Source of the DNA: CAVQFO01 sp963711725
Lineage (GTDB): Bacteria > Pseudomonadota > Gammaproteobacteria > Nitrococcales > Aquisalimonadaceae
Direction: 5' to 3'
Length of the DNA stretch: 39,288 nt
Assembly (NCBI GenBank): GCA_963711725.1
Contig: CAVQFO010000046.1
Span: forward strand, 1 to 39,288
The notes beneath the pieces are model-generated. The model searched no databases, was not told the origin of the DNA, and saw only the letters and a list, made by a program, of their open reading frames with translations. This document shows positions 9,530 through 16,714 of the stretch, piece by piece. Position 1 is the first letter of the stretch; the number at the start of each line of letters is the position of its first letter. Made by a program: the position numbers and the translations under genes.

Positions 9530-9725
9530 TCAGCTCCGGCGGCCGTAGCGCACCGCGTAGGGAATTTCGCCGCGGCTGATCCCCATAGTCACGGAGGTCG
9601 GAGTCGCTGAGCGCGCTCAGTTCATGTTCGGCCCGCCGGTAGGCGCGTCCGTGCTTCCATCTTGTTTCGGTTCCCTCCGAGGCGTGCGGGAGATGGGTCA
9701 AAGCGAAGTGCAGTAACTTCATCAT
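9530..9725 (-). pseudogene. Small DUF1127 protein, one-base frameshift
   Basis: The first 45 residues end in the DUF1127 pattern ELSALSDSDLRD (basic helix, then L-S-D-x-x-L-x-D). In the frame as written the sequence then loses the motif, but dropping the A at 9587 restores MGISRGEIPYAVRYGRRS followed by a TGA at 9530-9532. GISRGEI is the hallmark second half of DUF1127. The repaired product is 64 residues, normal for this family of short basic proteins; some members are linked to RNA binding and phosphate or stress regulation. ATGs at 9725 and 9722 are alternatives, with GAGGT eight bases before the first. Sequence error or recent inactivation are both possible. Confidence 0.75.
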
Positions 9726-9756
9726 TGCAGTGTACCTCGTTTCAGGGTTTCCAACT

Positions 9757-9788
9757 ATCTTACCACTAAGTAAGTAAGTATGGTGCAA
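9757..9788 (-). promoter_or_regulatory. Possible promoter for the DUF1127 gene
   Basis: On the minus strand an extended -10 element TGGTAAGAT (TAAGAT at 9757-9762) lies about 35 bases before the start codon. A -35-like TTGCAC (9783-9788) is 20 bases away, longer than ideal. The segment between them holds a short TTAC repeat (three copies of TTAC). Confidence 0.3.
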
Positions 9789-10473
9789 TGCATCATAAAA
9801 CAATCAGAAGACAATTGCGAGTGGAAACGCGGTTGAACACCGGTTCGCTCGGCGCTGGCAAGGGGGAGCGCCGTGTGGCGAACCGATCTCCGGGGAACGG
9901 CTTCTCACCGAGGATTCCATCAATGCCGAGGTGGGCGAGACGGATCCGCCGCCGCCCGGATCGAAGATGGGGGCGGTAGCGCAGGGCCTGATCTGGCGCC
10001 GGCCAAAGCGTCGTGTTTGTTTTTCCTTACAGAGCCCCGCCGGCGGGGCTTTCTCCATTTCACAGTCTCCGTCGGACGGATATCGACGGAATCGCGCTGT
10101 GGCACAGGGCGTCCGGTATCAGACCAACATCCACGGTTTTCATGCTCTGAAAGGCTGTCTTCGGCGAAATTGTGACGCCTTTAAGCGACAGTTTGTGCGT
10201 GCTGCCCGGGTCAGGGTCTTATTCCGGCTCAAAACGTTTTGTGACGAGCTAAGCGCTTTCCACGCAAGAGCCGGGCGCAATGGGCAAAAGCGCTTACCAG
10301 CGCACGCTTTGAAACCTTCGGGAAACCTACCTTGAGCAGCACCTGGGCCGGCGTATGCCGGAGCGAGCGGAAAGGAAGCGCCAAGCCGTTCTCGCGGCCG
10401 CGATGCAGAGACGGAACATCCGCGCGGAGCAAGGGACCAGGCCCTTTTTCGGTATCGACTTCGGCAGGTACGT
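9789..10473. other. Gene-free stretch upstream of the GH18-like lipoprotein gene
   Basis: About 680 bases with no convincing protein gene on either strand; the open frames here are low-complexity, Arg-rich and lack ribosome sites. It contains an intrinsic terminator at 10033-10050 on the plus strand that has no visible gene before it. The final 420 bases are comparatively A/T-richer around 10120-10320 and would form a long leader for the gene starting at 10474, with a small hairpin CCGGC-GTAT-GCCGG near 10350-10364. I could not match it to a known riboswitch. Confidence 0.5.
10033..10050 (+). terminator. Orphan intrinsic terminator
   Basis: AGCCCCGCCGGCGGGGCT is a perfect inverted repeat followed by TTTCTCC on the plus strand. 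It is the strongest terminator shape in this part of the window, but no coding sequence precedes it on the plus strand for over 1.5 kb. It could end a small RNA transcribed from somewhere in 9790-10030. Confidence 0.6.
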
Positions 10474-11820
10474 ATGTTCAAGCACTTCCCGGGGCGTCTG
10501 CCCCTCGCCACTCTCCTGGTTTCCTCCATGGTCGCTCTCACCGGATGTGGCGGCGGCGCGGCCGGTGGCGATCCCTCCGGCACCAACAGCGGATCGGGTA
10601 CGACGGCCACCGCGCCGGCCACGAATTCCGGCGGATCCTCCAATGCACCGGCTCAAGACGCGCCTGCCCAGAGTTCCCAGCCGAGCAGCGGCACCACCGC
10701 CGATTCCTCACCGGCCCCGGATGCCTCCATCGCCGATGCCTTCCCGCCAAAAGCGAATGCAGCCTGGGTGTACGACCCCAAGGACGCCAGCCACAAATTC
10801 ATCACCGGGTCCTTCGTGGACGCCATCAAGAATTACAACCTGCTCGCCAACACGGGGCATCGGGTCAAAGAGCTCTACACCTACGGCGGCGATCTGGAGA
10901 TGTTCTGTTCCGGTGGTGATCCGACCAAGTGCACCGCCGACGACTTGCACGTTTACTATTCCAAGGACGCGACGGATTCCGCCGGCACTGCCACCAACGC
11001 TTCCGCCCTCGCCTACGCCGACGGCGTGAAGTCCGAATTGATCGGCGGCGCCCCTATCATTACGCCTATCCTCGACGGCATGGTTCAGGGCTCCGGCCCG
11101 CTGGGCGGCTTCAACGATCTGTCACCGGCCATGGCGCAGGCGTTCGCCGACAAGGTGGCGGAAACCGTATGCAGCGACCCCGCGGTGAACGGTATCGAAT
11201 TCGATCTCGAGCCCTTCAATGTGAGTCAGGACAACGGCCAGTATCGGTTCTATCTTCGGATTGCCGAGGATTTTGCCTCCTCCGCCCAGGGTTGCGTGGA
11301 TGCCGCCCACCCCAAAGGCCGGTTCTTCGGCATCTTCGGCAGCGCCAACGCCCTGCGGCCGGGTACAGACAGCAGCACCCGAGTGGCCGAAATCCTCACC
11401 GCCCACGGCAATGGCTACTGGATTGATCCGCTCTACGATCTGTCCTCGGACCCCTCCGGGCAGCGTACGTCCGTGGACGACTATCTGCGTATCGCTACCG
11501 CCCATGCCGGCAACATGGCCCAGTGGGCGAAGGCCCTGGGCGTGAAGTACCAGTTCGGTATCCCGGCTGCGGCCTCGTATCACGAGTTCCAGGACTGTTC
11601 CGGCTCCGCCTGTGGCGGCGCGGCCGCCCCGGCGAACGGCCAGGTCGACTACGCGACCGCCGCCCTGCAAGCCATTGAAGCCAGCGGCGCCCGCAGCGAC
11701 GACAACTACCTGGGCACGGTGCTCTGGGCCTGGTCGCCGCGCACCGGATTCGGCGATACCGAGTTCGGGCCCACCGACATCACCGACGCCGTCGCCCAAT
11801 ACCTTTCCGGCATGCTGTAG
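10474..11820 (+). CDS. Secreted lipoprotein with a GH18-like barrel
   Basis: 448 residues. A signal peptide ends in the lipobox LTGC with Cys at 25, so the mature protein is a lipoprotein. Residues 26-88 form a Gly/Ser/Thr/Ala/Pro-rich tether. The domain after about 93 has a barrel-like order of strands; near 240-248 it reads NGIEFDLEPF, which resembles the catalytic strand of family 18 glycosidases (DGxDxDxE). The final Asp and Glu (244, 246) are kept, while the earlier two acids are Asn and Glu. VLWAWSPRTGFG near the end fits the closing strand with a conserved Trp. A chitinase or endo-N-acetylglucosaminidase-like activity is an inference; a degenerate carbohydrate-binding relative is possible. 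The ATG has AGGT a few bases before it, and a good terminator follows. Confidence 0.7.
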   Translation: MFKHFPGRLPLATLLVSSMVALTGCGGGAAGGDPSGTNSGSGTTATAPATNSGGSSNAPAQDAPAQSSQPSSGTTADSSPAPDASIADAFPPKANAAWVYDPKDASHKFITGSFVDAIKNYNLLANTGHRVKELYTYGGDLEMFCSGGDPTKCTADDLHVYYSKDATDSAGTATNASALAYADGVKSELIGGAPIITPILDGMVQGSGPLGGFNDLSPAMAQAFADKVAETVCSDPAVNGIEFDLEPFNVSQDNGQYRFYLRIAEDFASSAQGCVDAAHPKGRFFGIFGSANALRPGTDSSTRVAEILTAHGNGYWIDPLYDLSSDPSGQRTSVDDYLRIATAHAGNMAQWAKALGVKYQFGIPAAASYHEFQDCSGSACGGAAAPANGQVDYATAALQAIEASGARSDDNYLGTVLWAWSPRTGFGDTEFGPTDITDAVAQYLSGML

Positions 11821-11844
11821 GCCCGGCTCACCCGGCACTCCAAA

Positions 11845-11870
11845 GGCCTCGCGGGTTTTCCCGCGGGGCC
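11845..11870 (+). terminator. Intrinsic terminator after the GH18-like gene
   Basis: GGCCTCGCGGG and CCCGCGGGGCC pair over 11 positions (one G-U) around a TTTT loop, followed by TATTCCTGTT. It starts 24 bases after the stop codon at 11820. Confidence 0.75.
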
Positions 11871-11915
11871 TATTCCTGTTGCCTCGGGCTGGCGCGCGAA
11901 ATGCGCTATCCGCCC

Positions 11916-11921
11916 TATACT
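11916..11921 (+). promoter_or_regulatory. -10 element immediately before a start codon
   Basis: TATACT ends eight bases before the ATG at 11929, and no Shine-Dalgarno sequence is present between them. If this is the promoter, transcription would begin at or next to the A of the ATG, giving a leaderless message. No clear -35 is visible. Confidence 0.4.
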
Positions 11922-11928
11922 GGTATCC

Positions 11929-13050
11929 ATGCGACAACAGATCCGCTTCTGCCGGGGACCTGACGACGCCTCCATTGCCTATGCGGTATCCGGGCGCGGG
12001 GCGCCCGTGGTGCGCGTGGGCAACTGGCTGACCCACGTCGAATACGATTGGCGCAGTCCGGTTCGCCGGCACTGGCTTGAGGCATTCAGCCGGGACCACA
12101 CGCTGATCCGCTACGACCTGCGCGGCAGTGGCTTGTCGGAGCGGCGCCCGAAGACCCAGGGCCTGGAGGCCTGGGTCGAGGACCTGCGTGCAGTTTTCGA
12201 CGATCTGGGCCTGAAGCGGGCGCCGATGCTGGCTTCCTGCCAGGGCGGTGCCATATCCGTCGCCTTCGCCGCCCGCTATCCGGAGCGCGTCAGTCGCTTG
12301 ATCCTATTTGGGTCCTATGGCCGCGGCGGCTTGGCCCGGGGAGGAGGCGGTTATACCGCCAACGAGGCGAATGCCCTGGCGCAAATGATCGAAGTGGGGT
12401 GGGGCAAGGATACCCCCGCCTTTCGGGAGTTGTTCTGCAAGCTGCTGATGCCGGACGCGCCTCCCGCCTTTCTCGAGGCACTGGCCGAACTGCAGCGGCG
12501 GACCGCGCTGCCGAAGGAAGCGGTCCGGCTGTGGCGGGCATTCCATGAGGTGGATGTCCTGGACGAAGCGGCCCGGGTGCGGGCGCCGACTCTGGTGTTC
12601 CATGTCCGCGGCGACGGCATGGTGCCCTTCGACGCGGGACTGCACTTGGCCTCCCTGATTCCCGGTGCTCGCTTCGTGCCCATCGAGGGTCGCAACCATA
12701 TCCTGCGCGAAGACGAGCCCGGCTGGCGGGATTTCAGCCAGCAGGCCCTGGAGTTCCTGGCCCAGGACGAGGCCGTGGTGCCGGCCCGCGCGTTCCCGGA
12801 TCTCACGCCCCGGGAGCGGGCGGTGCTGGAACAGGTGGCGCGGGGCCTGACCAACGGGGAGATCGCCGAAGCGCTGTTCGTCACGCCGAAGACCGTTCGA
12901 AACTACATCTCCCGCGTCTTCGCCAAGCTCGGTGTGGGCAACCGCGCCCAGGCCATCGTCATGGCCCGGGAGGCGGGGCTGGGCCGCGCGCGGCGGCACG
13001 AAACCTCCGAGACATCCTCCGATACGGGACACCTGTCCCTAACCTCCTAG
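11929..13050 (+). CDS. Alpha/beta-hydrolase fused to a LuxR-type HTH, Cys in nucleophile position
   Basis: 373 residues. Residues 1-280 are an alpha/beta-hydrolase: YDLRGSGLS for the oxyanion region, the nucleophile elbow near 102-107, an acid at D229 (RGDGMVPFD) and a histidine at H257 (EGRNHIL). Residues 289-350 are a LuxR/GerE HTH (LTPRERAVLEQVARGLTNGEIAEALFVTPKTVRNYISRVFAKLGV), with all hallmark positions present. The elbow reads ASCQGG, so Cys104 replaces the usual Ser of the SQGG elbow in this fusion family. The domain order (sensor-like hydrolase, then DNA binding) suggests a regulator whose hydrolase part binds or turns over a small ligand. A target cannot be named, although a dyad lies directly downstream of the gene and before osmC. 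Translation may be leaderless. Confidence 0.88.
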   Translation: MRQQIRFCRGPDDASIAYAVSGRGAPVVRVGNWLTHVEYDWRSPVRRHWLEAFSRDHTLIRYDLRGSGLSERRPKTQGLEAWVEDLRAVFDDLGLKRAPMLASCQGGAISVAFAARYPERVSRLILFGSYGRGGLARGGGGYTANEANALAQMIEVGWGKDTPAFRELFCKLLMPDAPPAFLEALAELQRRTALPKEAVRLWRAFHEVDVLDEAARVRAPTLVFHVRGDGMVPFDAGLHLASLIPGARFVPIEGRNHILREDEPGWRDFSQQALEFLAQDEAVVPARAFPDLTPRERAVLEQVARGLTNGEIAEALFVTPKTVRNYISRVFAKLGVGNRAQAIVMAREAGLGRARRHETSETSSDTGHLSLTS

Positions 13051-13074
13051 AACCGACTCATCCTCGCCTCCCGA

Positions 13075-13095
13075 ATTGAGGTCTACCGCCTCAAT
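13075..13095. promoter_or_regulatory. Inverted repeat before the osmC-mddA pair, possible operator
   Basis: ATTGAGG (13075-13081) and CCTCAAT (13089-13095) form a perfect dyad with a seven-base spacer, 21 bases overall. LuxR-family sites are typically about 20-base dyads, and the gene just upstream encodes a LuxR-type HTH. It sits 59 bases before the osmC start. A transcript hairpin is the alternative reading. Confidence 0.4.
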
Positions 13096-13153
13096 CCGTC
13101 GCATGGCCTTGCCCGTTAGCATCGTCCTTACCGTTGTGTAGGAGATGCAGACC

Positions 13154-13732
13154 ATGAGCGTTTCATCGGAAGCCTTGGTGCGCCGGCGGCAGGACCCGCT
13201 GCGCGCCCTTTACCGCACGGAACCGGCGGAAGCCTGGATCACGGACCATGCCCGGGCCCGCCATTCGCCGCCGGACGACCCGTTTCACGGCACGGTCGCC
13301 ATGGGCGCGACCGATACGCCGATCGGCATCGGCATTCACAAGGCCGTGGGCGGTTACCACGACGCCCCCAACCCCGGCGACATCCTCTGTGCGGCCCTGG
13401 CCACCTGCCTGGCCAGCAGCATCCGCATGGTGGCGGACCGGTCCGGGCTGCCTGTGCTGGACCTGGAGGTGGATGTGACCGCCGAGGTGGACGTGCGCGG
13501 CGCGCTGATGGTGGACCGGGACGTGCCGGTGGCCTTCCAGCGCATGACCGCGCGGGTCTGGCTTATCGTGCCGCCGGGCGTGGATGACGCCTCCAAGGGC
13601 GTCCTGCGGGAGCGCGCGGCCCATTGCTGCGTGGTTCTGCAGACGCTGCGCGGCGGTGTGGAAGTGGAGGAAGACTGGGTGATTTGCGAGCCCGACAGCG
13701 ACGAAGGGAGGACACGACCATGGGCGGTTTGA
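13154..13732 (+). CDS. OsmC/Ohr family peroxidase-like protein
   Basis: 192 residues. The OsmC pattern is clear from about 45: HKAVGGYHDAPNPGDILCAALATCLASSIRMVADR, then a beta-rich middle, then LRERAAHCCVVLQTL. The two expected reactive cysteines are present, C85 and one of C158/C159. Family members reduce organic or fatty-acid hydroperoxides in the cytoplasm, often with a lipoyl or thiol partner. An N-terminal extension of about 40 residues (RALYRTEPAEAWITDHARARHS) places it in the longer OsmC subgroup. The ATG at 13154 was preferred because GGAG lies at the right distance; the ATG at 13145 overlaps that ribosome site. The gene overlaps the next by 13 bases, so the pair should be cotranscribed. 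Confidence 0.88.
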   Translation: MSVSSEALVRRRQDPLRALYRTEPAEAWITDHARARHSPPDDPFHGTVAMGATDTPIGIGIHKAVGGYHDAPNPGDILCAALATCLASSIRMVADRSGLPVLDLEVDVTAEVDVRGALMVDRDVPVAFQRMTARVWLIVPPGVDDASKGVLRERAAHCCVVLQTLRGGVEVEEDWVICEPDSDEGRTRPWAV

Positions 13733-14499
13733 TTGGATTGTTGTACGGCATCGCCAGCTATGCCTTGTTTTTGGTGACATTTGTCTACTCGGTGGGTTTC
13801 ATCGGCGACTTCGGTGTTCCCAAGACCATCGACTCGGGCGCCGGGGGTGACGTGATCACGGCGGTGATTATCGACCTGGCCCTGTTGACCCTTTTTGCTT
13901 TACAGCACAGCGTCATGGCGCGTCCGGCGTTCAAGCGGTGGTGGACCCGCTTCGTTCCGAAATCAGCCGAACGCAGCACCTACGTGCTGGCCGCCAGCCT
14001 GTGCCTGGCGCTGCTGCTGTGGCAGTGGCGGCCGTTGCCCGGGCAGGTCTGGTCCGTGCAGGGGCCAGCGGCGGATCTGTTGTGGGCCTTGTACGCTCTG
14101 GGCTGGGTGCTGGTGCTGGTGTCCACGTTCCTGATCAGCCACGCCCACCTGTTCGGCCTGCAGCAGGTTTACAACCGGCTGCGGCGCCGGCCGCCGCAGG
14201 ATCCGCCGTTCCAGATCAACGGCCTGTACCGCTACGTGCGCCACCCCATCATGCTGGGTTTCATTATCGTCTTCTGGAGCGCGCCGGAGATGAGTTGGAG
14301 CCGGCTGCTGTTCGCCGCGGCCTCCACCGGCTACATCCTGGTAGCGCTGCAGTTCGAAGAGCACGACCTGATCGGCTTCTTCGGCGCCCGCTATCGGGCC
14401 TACAAGGCGCGGGTTCCCATGCTGATTCCGCGTTTCGGGCGATCGGCGCGGGAGGAGGATCTGGCCGGCGCGGAAACAGGGCGCAAGGTGCGATCCTGA
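13720..14499 (+). CDS. mddA: MddA/NnrU-type membrane methyltransferase
   Basis: 259 residues with about five to six hydrophobic helices (4-28, 45-62, 87-101, 118-141, 175-188, 197-212). Diagnostic phrases are FALQHSVMARPAFKRWWTRFVP (58-80) and NGLYRYVRHPIMLGFIIVFW, the latter typical of isoprenylcysteine-methyltransferase-like proteins. From memory, the first phrase with the following ERSTYVL belongs to methanethiol S-methyltransferase (MddA), which makes dimethyl sulfide from methanethiol and SAM; the broader family is labelled NnrU-like. A role in thiol methylation next to an OsmC thiol peroxidase is plausible but inferred. The ATG at 13720 is preceded by AGGGAGG and lies inside the osmC 3' end, suggesting translational coupling. 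Confidence 0.7.
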   Translation: MGGLIGLLYGIASYALFLVTFVYSVGFIGDFGVPKTIDSGAGGDVITAVIIDLALLTLFALQHSVMARPAFKRWWTRFVPKSAERSTYVLAASLCLALLLWQWRPLPGQVWSVQGPAADLLWALYALGWVLVLVSTFLISHAHLFGLQQVYNRLRRRPPQDPPFQINGLYRYVRHPIMLGFIIVFWSAPEMSWSRLLFAAASTGYILVALQFEEHDLIGFFGARYRAYKARVPMLIPRFGRSAREEDLAGAETGRKVRS

Positions 14500-14527
14500 A
14501 ACGAGAGAGTTGAAGTCCGTCTGAGGT

Positions 14528-14559
14528 TGCCCCCCCCTCCCGGCGCGGAAGAGGGGGCA
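14528..14559. terminator. Hairpin between convergent genes
   Basis: TGCCCCC (14528-14534) pairs with GGGGGCA (14553-14559). It lies in the 65-base gap between the convergent mddA-like and aldo-keto reductase genes and could act in both directions, but neither side has a T-run. Confidence 0.35.
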
Positions 14560-14564
14560 GCCGT

Positions 14565-15563
14565 TCAGCCGCGTTCGCTATCCAGAAAGGCCATTTGGTG
14601 CTCGGCGTAGCGCGCGCCGGCAGCGGCGTCGGGTGGAACCGCCTGTTCGATGGCGGCCAGATCCTCCTCGCTCAGACGAATCTGAACGGCTCCCAGAGAT
14701 TCCTCCAGGCGAGCCGGGCGGCGTGCGCCCACCAGTGGGACTATATCGGCGCCCCGGGACAGTACCCAGGCGATGGCGATCTGGGCCACGGTGGCATTCT
14801 TCTGTTCGGCGATGGACTGGAGCGCTTCCACCAGCTTCAGGTTGTGTTCCAGGTTGCCGTCCTGAAAGCGGGGGCTGTAGCGGCGGAAGTCGTTCTTCGC
14901 CAGGTTTCGGCCGCTGGACCAATGCCCGCTGATCAGCCCTCGCGACAGCACGCCGTAAGCTGTGACGCCGATTCCCAGTTGCCGCGCCGTGGGCAGCACG
15001 TCGCGTTCCAGGCCCCGCGAAATCAGTGAATACTCGATTTGCAGGTCGGCAATGGGATGCACGGCGTTGGCGCGTCGGAGGGTTTCCGAGCCCGCCTCCG
15101 ACAGGCCGATGTGGCGCACGTAGCCGGCTTCCACCATCTCCGCGATGGCGCCCACCGTATCCTCGATGGGGACGTTGGGATCCACCCGCGCCGGCCGGTA
15201 GATGTCCACGTAGTCCGTGCCCAGCCGGCGCAACGTGTAGGCCAGGGAGGCCTTCACCGCCGCGGGGCTGTTGTCCACGCCCAGCCAGTTGCCGGCGGGA
15301 TCGCGCTGGGCACCGAATTTAACGCTGAGCAGCACTTGCTCCCGGTTGCGCCCCTGCAGCGCTTCCCGCAGCAGCAGCTCGTTGTGGCCCATGCCGTAGA
15401 AATCGCCGGTATCCAGCAGCGTGATGCCGGCGTCCAGTGCGGCGTGGATGGTGGCAATGCTTTCCTTGCGATCGGTGTCTCCGTACAGATCCGACATGCC
15501 CATGCAGCCCAGGCCGATGGCGGAAGCCCGGGGGCCGTTCTTGCCCAATGTGCGTGTATCCAT
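14565..15563 (-). CDS. Aldo/keto reductase with altered catalytic His position
   Basis: 332 residues, single AKR TIM-barrel. NADPH-dependent carbonyl reduction is expected. The family tetrad is partly visible: D51 and Y56 (LLDTGDFYG) and K82 (SVKFG). The fourth residue, normally His in a phrase such as YYQHRVDP, is Ala here (IYRPARVDP, A125). I recall the RPAR variant as a recurring natural subgroup, so the gene need not be defective. VGYVRHIGLSE-like text and IPLVGARRPARLEESLGA (cofactor-binding end) are intact. The ATG at 15563 has AAGGGAG six bases upstream; the ATG at 15569 directly abuts that sequence. It is divergent from a LysR regulator, which probably controls it. The substrate is unknown. 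Confidence 0.88.
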   Translation of the reverse strand: MDTRTLGKNGPRASAIGLGCMGMSDLYGDTDRKESIATIHAALDAGITLLDTGDFYGMGHNELLLREALQGRNREQVLLSVKFGAQRDPAGNWLGVDNSPAAVKASLAYTLRRLGTDYVDIYRPARVDPNVPIEDTVGAIAEMVEAGYVRHIGLSEAGSETLRRANAVHPIADLQIEYSLISRGLERDVLPTARQLGIGVTAYGVLSRGLISGHWSSGRNLAKNDFRRYSPRFQDGNLEHNLKLVEALQSIAEQKNATVAQIAIAWVLSRGADIVPLVGARRPARLEESLGAVQIRLSEEDLAAIEQAVPPDAAAGARYAEHQMAFLDSERG

Positions 15564-15602
15564 GGTCATCTCCCTTGTGATGAATGAACCTGGAGCAAAG
15601 CG

Positions 15603-15655
15603 TAGACCGTTGCGGAATTATCAGGTAGATATAAAAAAGGCATTTGGTAATTGCA
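15603..15655. promoter_or_regulatory. A/T-rich divergent promoter region, AKR and LysR genes
   Basis: This stretch is markedly A/T-richer than its surroundings and lies between two divergent genes. It holds the dyad TATC-AGGTA-GATA (15619-15631), a candidate regulator site, and on the minus strand GATAAT (a good -10 for the reductase gene). LysR proteins commonly bind such divergent intergenic regions; no single operator can be fixed by eye. Confidence 0.45.
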
Positions 15656-15668
15656 GAAAACGCACGTA

Positions 15669-16580
15669 ATGGCCGATACGGACGAAAACTTGTTCCTGCG
15701 CGTGGTCGAGGCCGGCAGCCTGCGCGCCGCCGCCGAGCAACTGGGTGCCGATCCCTCCACGGTCAGCCGGCGTCTGGCCCGTCTCGAAGCCCGGTTGGGC
15801 GTGAAACTGCTGCAGCGCTCTACCCGGCGATCGGTGCCAACCGATGCCGGCGCCGTGTATGCCGAGGGCCTGCGTTCCCTGTTGGAACAGCAGGACGCGT
15901 TGGAGGCGCGGGTGGCGGGGTCCCGGGAACGGCCGTCCGGCCGCCTGCGGATCACCGCACCCGTGGATTTCGGCGCCCGTTTCGTGGCGCCGGTGGTTCA
16001 GAGACTGGGGACGTTGGCACCCGATCTCGAGATGGAACTGATCCTGGGCAGTGGGTTCGCCGATTTGACGGAGCAGGGCATCGACGTGGCGGTGCGCATC
16101 GGCCGGCTTCCCGATTCGCGTCTGGTGGCCAAGCCGTTGGGCGTGGTTCCCCGGGTACTGGTGGCGTCGCCGGGCTATCTGAGGCGCCGGGGCGAGCCGC
16201 GTACGCCGGCCGATCTCGGGAGCCATGATTTCGTGCTGTACAACCGCTCGAACGTGGAGCGGCCCATTGAGTTCCTGGGGCCACGCGGACGGGAAGAGGC
16301 AAGAATCTCAGGGCGTATTGCCGTGAACAGCATGACCGCCGGCATCGCCCTGGTGGAGGCCGGCTTGGGCATGCATCTGGGCCCGCTGTGGGCGTACCGG
16401 GATTCCATCGGCGCCGGACGCGTGAAGCCGCTATTGACCGATTACCGCACGCCGGCGTATCCGCTCAACGCCGTCTATCTGAAGACTCGCTACGTGCCGG
16501 CAAAGATTCGGGTGTTTCTGGATCTGCTGGCCGAGCACATGGCGCAGGAGTCCGCTTTGCGGGAGGATGCGGTGGCCTGA
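15669..16580 (+). CDS. LysR-type transcriptional regulator (AKR-linked)
   Basis: 303 residues. The N-terminal winged HTH is clear (FLRVVEAGSLRAAAEQLGADPSTVSRRLARLEARLGVKLLQRSTR), followed by the linker helix and a periplasmic-binding-protein-like effector domain (about 90-295) with GRLRITAPVDFG and GIDVAVRIG. These phrases belong to the CrgA-like LysR subgroup that often controls an adjacent oxidoreductase. The effector is unknown. ATG 15669 was chosen over a TTG 18 bases upstream; neither has a good ribosome site. It is divergent from the aldo-keto reductase gene with about 105 bases between starts and converges on the feo operon. Confidence 0.9.
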   Translation: MADTDENLFLRVVEAGSLRAAAEQLGADPSTVSRRLARLEARLGVKLLQRSTRRSVPTDAGAVYAEGLRSLLEQQDALEARVAGSRERPSGRLRITAPVDFGARFVAPVVQRLGTLAPDLEMELILGSGFADLTEQGIDVAVRIGRLPDSRLVAKPLGVVPRVLVASPGYLRRRGEPRTPADLGSHDFVLYNRSNVERPIEFLGPRGREEARISGRIAVNSMTAGIALVEAGLGMHLGPLWAYRDSIGAGRVKPLLTDYRTPAYPLNAVYLKTRYVPAKIRVFLDLLAEHMAQESALREDAVA

Positions 16581-16714
16581 GGGTTACGTGATGGGGTGTC
16601 GGCGATGGGGCCTGGTCCCACTCTCCTCCGATCGGGCTGCCGCCCGGGGCAAGGCACTACCGCCAAGGTTCGGCCGGAAAATCCCCTTGCCGCACCCGGG
16701 TACGGGGAAATCGA

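Noticed and set aside
10095..10473. Cyclic di-GMP or other known riboswitch in the long leader before the GH18-like gene
   Set aside because: I searched by eye for the GEMM-I core, a GEMM-II core and cobalamin or TPP signatures. Only short chance resemblances were found, so no class can be claimed.
11122..12099. Minus-strand open frame across the GH18-like and hydrolase genes
   Set aside because: It spans a good plus-strand terminator and two supported genes and shows no family motif.
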